Shown: positions 4,937 to 5,909 of the stretch, piece after piece | Numbering within the stretch: position 1 is the stretch's first letter | Layout of the letters: each line of letters starts with the position of its first letter | Assembly: GCA_024690425.1 (NCBI GenBank) | Contig: JAILCT010000261.1 | Location: 1-5,909 of the forward strand | Reading direction: 5' to 3' | DNA: 5,909 nucleotides | From: Lachnospiraceae bacterium | Lineage (GTDB): Bacteria > Bacillota_A > Clostridia > Lachnospirales > Lachnospiraceae | Position numbers and translations under genes: made by a program | The notes under the pieces: generated by a model | The model's input: only the letters and a program-made list of their open reading frames with translations | Database searches by the model: none | Told to the model about the DNA's origin: nothing

Positions 4937-5909
4937 ATGAAGAAAAGAACAGTAAAGAGGATTCTGACAGGAGCGATCGCAGGTGTGACTTTGCTTGCAA
5001 TGACAGGATGCGGATCGAGCGCATCAAACGGTGCGCAGGCACAGGCAGGAGAGGTCCTTGGTGAGAGGAATGAGACTGATGAGACAGCAGCGGAAGATAC
5101 CGCGGCGGAAGCGGATGATGCCAAGGCAGCAGGCACGGAAGCAGCACCCGAAGAAAGTAAGAAGATTACGGTCGGTGTGTGCGCAGGCCCTTACGGAGAC
5201 ATGTTTGAGGATTGCATCACACCCTCTCTTGAGGAACTGGGATATGAGGTGGAGATAATCGAGATCTCAGATATCGTAACACCCAATACGGCGGTTGATG
5301 AAGGCGAGATTACCCTTAATGTATTCCAGCATTCGATCTACCTTAACAACTTCAACAAGGAGCACGGAACACACTTAACATACGTTACGGAGATCCCTAC
5401 GGCAGGTATGGGAACCTTCTCGGACAAGTATAAGACACTGGATGAGCTTCCGGACGGTGCTACCATCGCGATCCCCAATGATGTCACCAATACGGCAAGG
5501 GCCCTTCGTGTGCTGGCACAGACAGGCCTTATCGAGCTTGACCAGTCAGTAGAGCAGGCAACCGTTACCGTGGATGATGTTACAAACAACCCCAAGGGTT
5601 TCGTATTCGAAGAGTTAAATCCCGAGGTCCTTCCCAATATCTTAGACAGTGTTGATGCTGCCATCATAAACGGATACTTTGCAATTGCAGCAGGCCTTGA
5701 CTTATCAACAGACCTTTATAACGAGAAGGTTACTGACGGTTATATCAATGTCATCGCAGTAAGGGAGGCAGATGCCGATTCAGAGCTTACCAAGACCATT
5801 GACAAGATCGTTCACTCGGATGCCTTCAGGACAGCCATCGAGGATGAGAGCAAGCAGTATAAGTCATTTACCAAGCCTGAGGGATATGATCAGCCGAGTA
5901 AGTTCGAGT
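4937..5909 (+). CDS. metQ: Methionine-type ABC transporter substrate-binding lipoprotein MetQ, 3' end outside window
   Basis: The frame is open from the ATG at 4937 to the window edge (324 codons visible, no stop). Its start follows a near-perfect AAGGAGG at 4924-4930. The product is the membrane-anchored binding protein of the NlpA/MetQ family that delivers ligand to MetI/MetN. Residues 1-24 are a lipoprotein signal peptide (basic KKRTVKR, hydrophobic core, lipobox MTGC) with the lipidated cysteine at 25. Residues 26-75 are a low-complexity linker rich in Ala, Glu, Asp and Thr. The binding domain starts at about 77 and keeps family landmarks: SDIVTPNTAVDEGEI (111-125), FQHSIYL (130-136), IPNDVTNTARAL (179-190), NNPKG (217-221) and AIINGYFAIAAGL (242-254). 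The family normally ends soon after this point, so only a few residues are probably missing. Methionine is the likeliest ligand, but several pocket-adjacent positions differ from classical MetQ. Ile codons are mainly ATC (16 of 23), unlike the neighbouring genes. Confidence 0.92.
   Translation, partial: MKKRTVKRILTGAIAGVTLLAMTGCGSSASNGAQAQAGEVLGERNETDETAAEDTAAEADDAKAAGTEAAPEESKKITVGVCAGPYGDMFEDCITPSLEELGYEVEIIEISDIVTPNTAVDEGEITLNVFQHSIYLNNFNKEHGTHLTYVTEIPTAGMGTFSDKYKTLDELPDGATIAIPNDVTNTARALRVLAQTGLIELDQSVEQATVTVDDVTNNPKGFVFEELNPEVLPNILDSVDAAIINGYFAIAAGLDLSTDLYNEKVTDGYINVIAVREADADSELTKTIDKIVHSDAFRTAIEDESKQYKSFTKPEGYDQPSKFE

Noticed and set aside
5031..5258. 75-codon + strand frame, very Arg-rich
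   Set aside because: It is an out-of-frame reading of the metQ linker region; the metQ frame has a signal peptide, lipobox and family motifs.
1..5909. CRISPR arrays, insertion sequences, tRNA or rRNA genes
   Set aside because: No regularly spaced repeats, transposase motifs, terminal inverted repeats or RNA-gene signatures were seen.

Overview
The window looks like part of the chromosome of an anaerobic Firmicute, most likely a Clostridia/Lachnospiraceae-type gut or rumen bacterium. This rests on strong purine-rich Shine-Dalgarno sequences (GGAGG, AAGGAGG), a lipoprotein-type solute-binding protein, heavy use of ATA (Ile) and AGG (Arg) codons, and an oxygen-sensitive ferredoxin-linked 2-oxoacid oxidoreductase. 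The genus cannot be read from the sequence. All convincing genes lie on the + strand.

Layout. (1) At 2-151 is the 3' part of a small YezD-family (DUF2292) protein, a family I associate with sulfur-metabolism neighbourhoods. (2) At 152-310 is a 159-nt non-coding leader. A possible sigma-70-type promoter overlaps the yezD-like stop codon, and the leader contains an 11-bp hairpin, a crossing 6-bp helix and an alternative pairing that reaches the edge of the metN Shine-Dalgarno region. (3) At 311-2009 are metN and metI, the ATPase (with C-terminal NIL domain) and permease of a methionine-type ABC importer. (4) At 2029-4897 are four genes for a complete heterotetrameric 2-oxoacid:ferredoxin oxidoreductase in the order gamma, delta, alpha, beta. 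(5) At 4937-5909 is metQ, the lipoprotein binding protein of the importer, which runs off the window just before its expected end.

How they work together. The genes are tightly packed: overlaps of 8, 20, 4 and 14 nt, and gaps of 19 and 39 nt. They look like one transcript, metN-metI-por(G-D-A-B)-metQ. A four-subunit CoA-acylating oxidoreductase placed inside a methionine-importer operon is the main point of interest. The simplest reading is an uptake-plus-catabolism unit: an imported amino acid, probably methionine or a relative, is converted elsewhere to a 2-oxoacid such as 2-oxobutyrate or 4-methylthio-2-oxobutyrate, which this complex oxidises to an acyl-CoA and reduced ferredoxin. The complex and importer families are clear from the sequence; the substrate link is inference from gene order. 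metQ differs sharply from its neighbours in codon choice (ATA is 2 of 23 Ile codons, against 19 of 30 in metI and 21 of 30 in the alpha gene), consistent with much higher expression of the binding protein.
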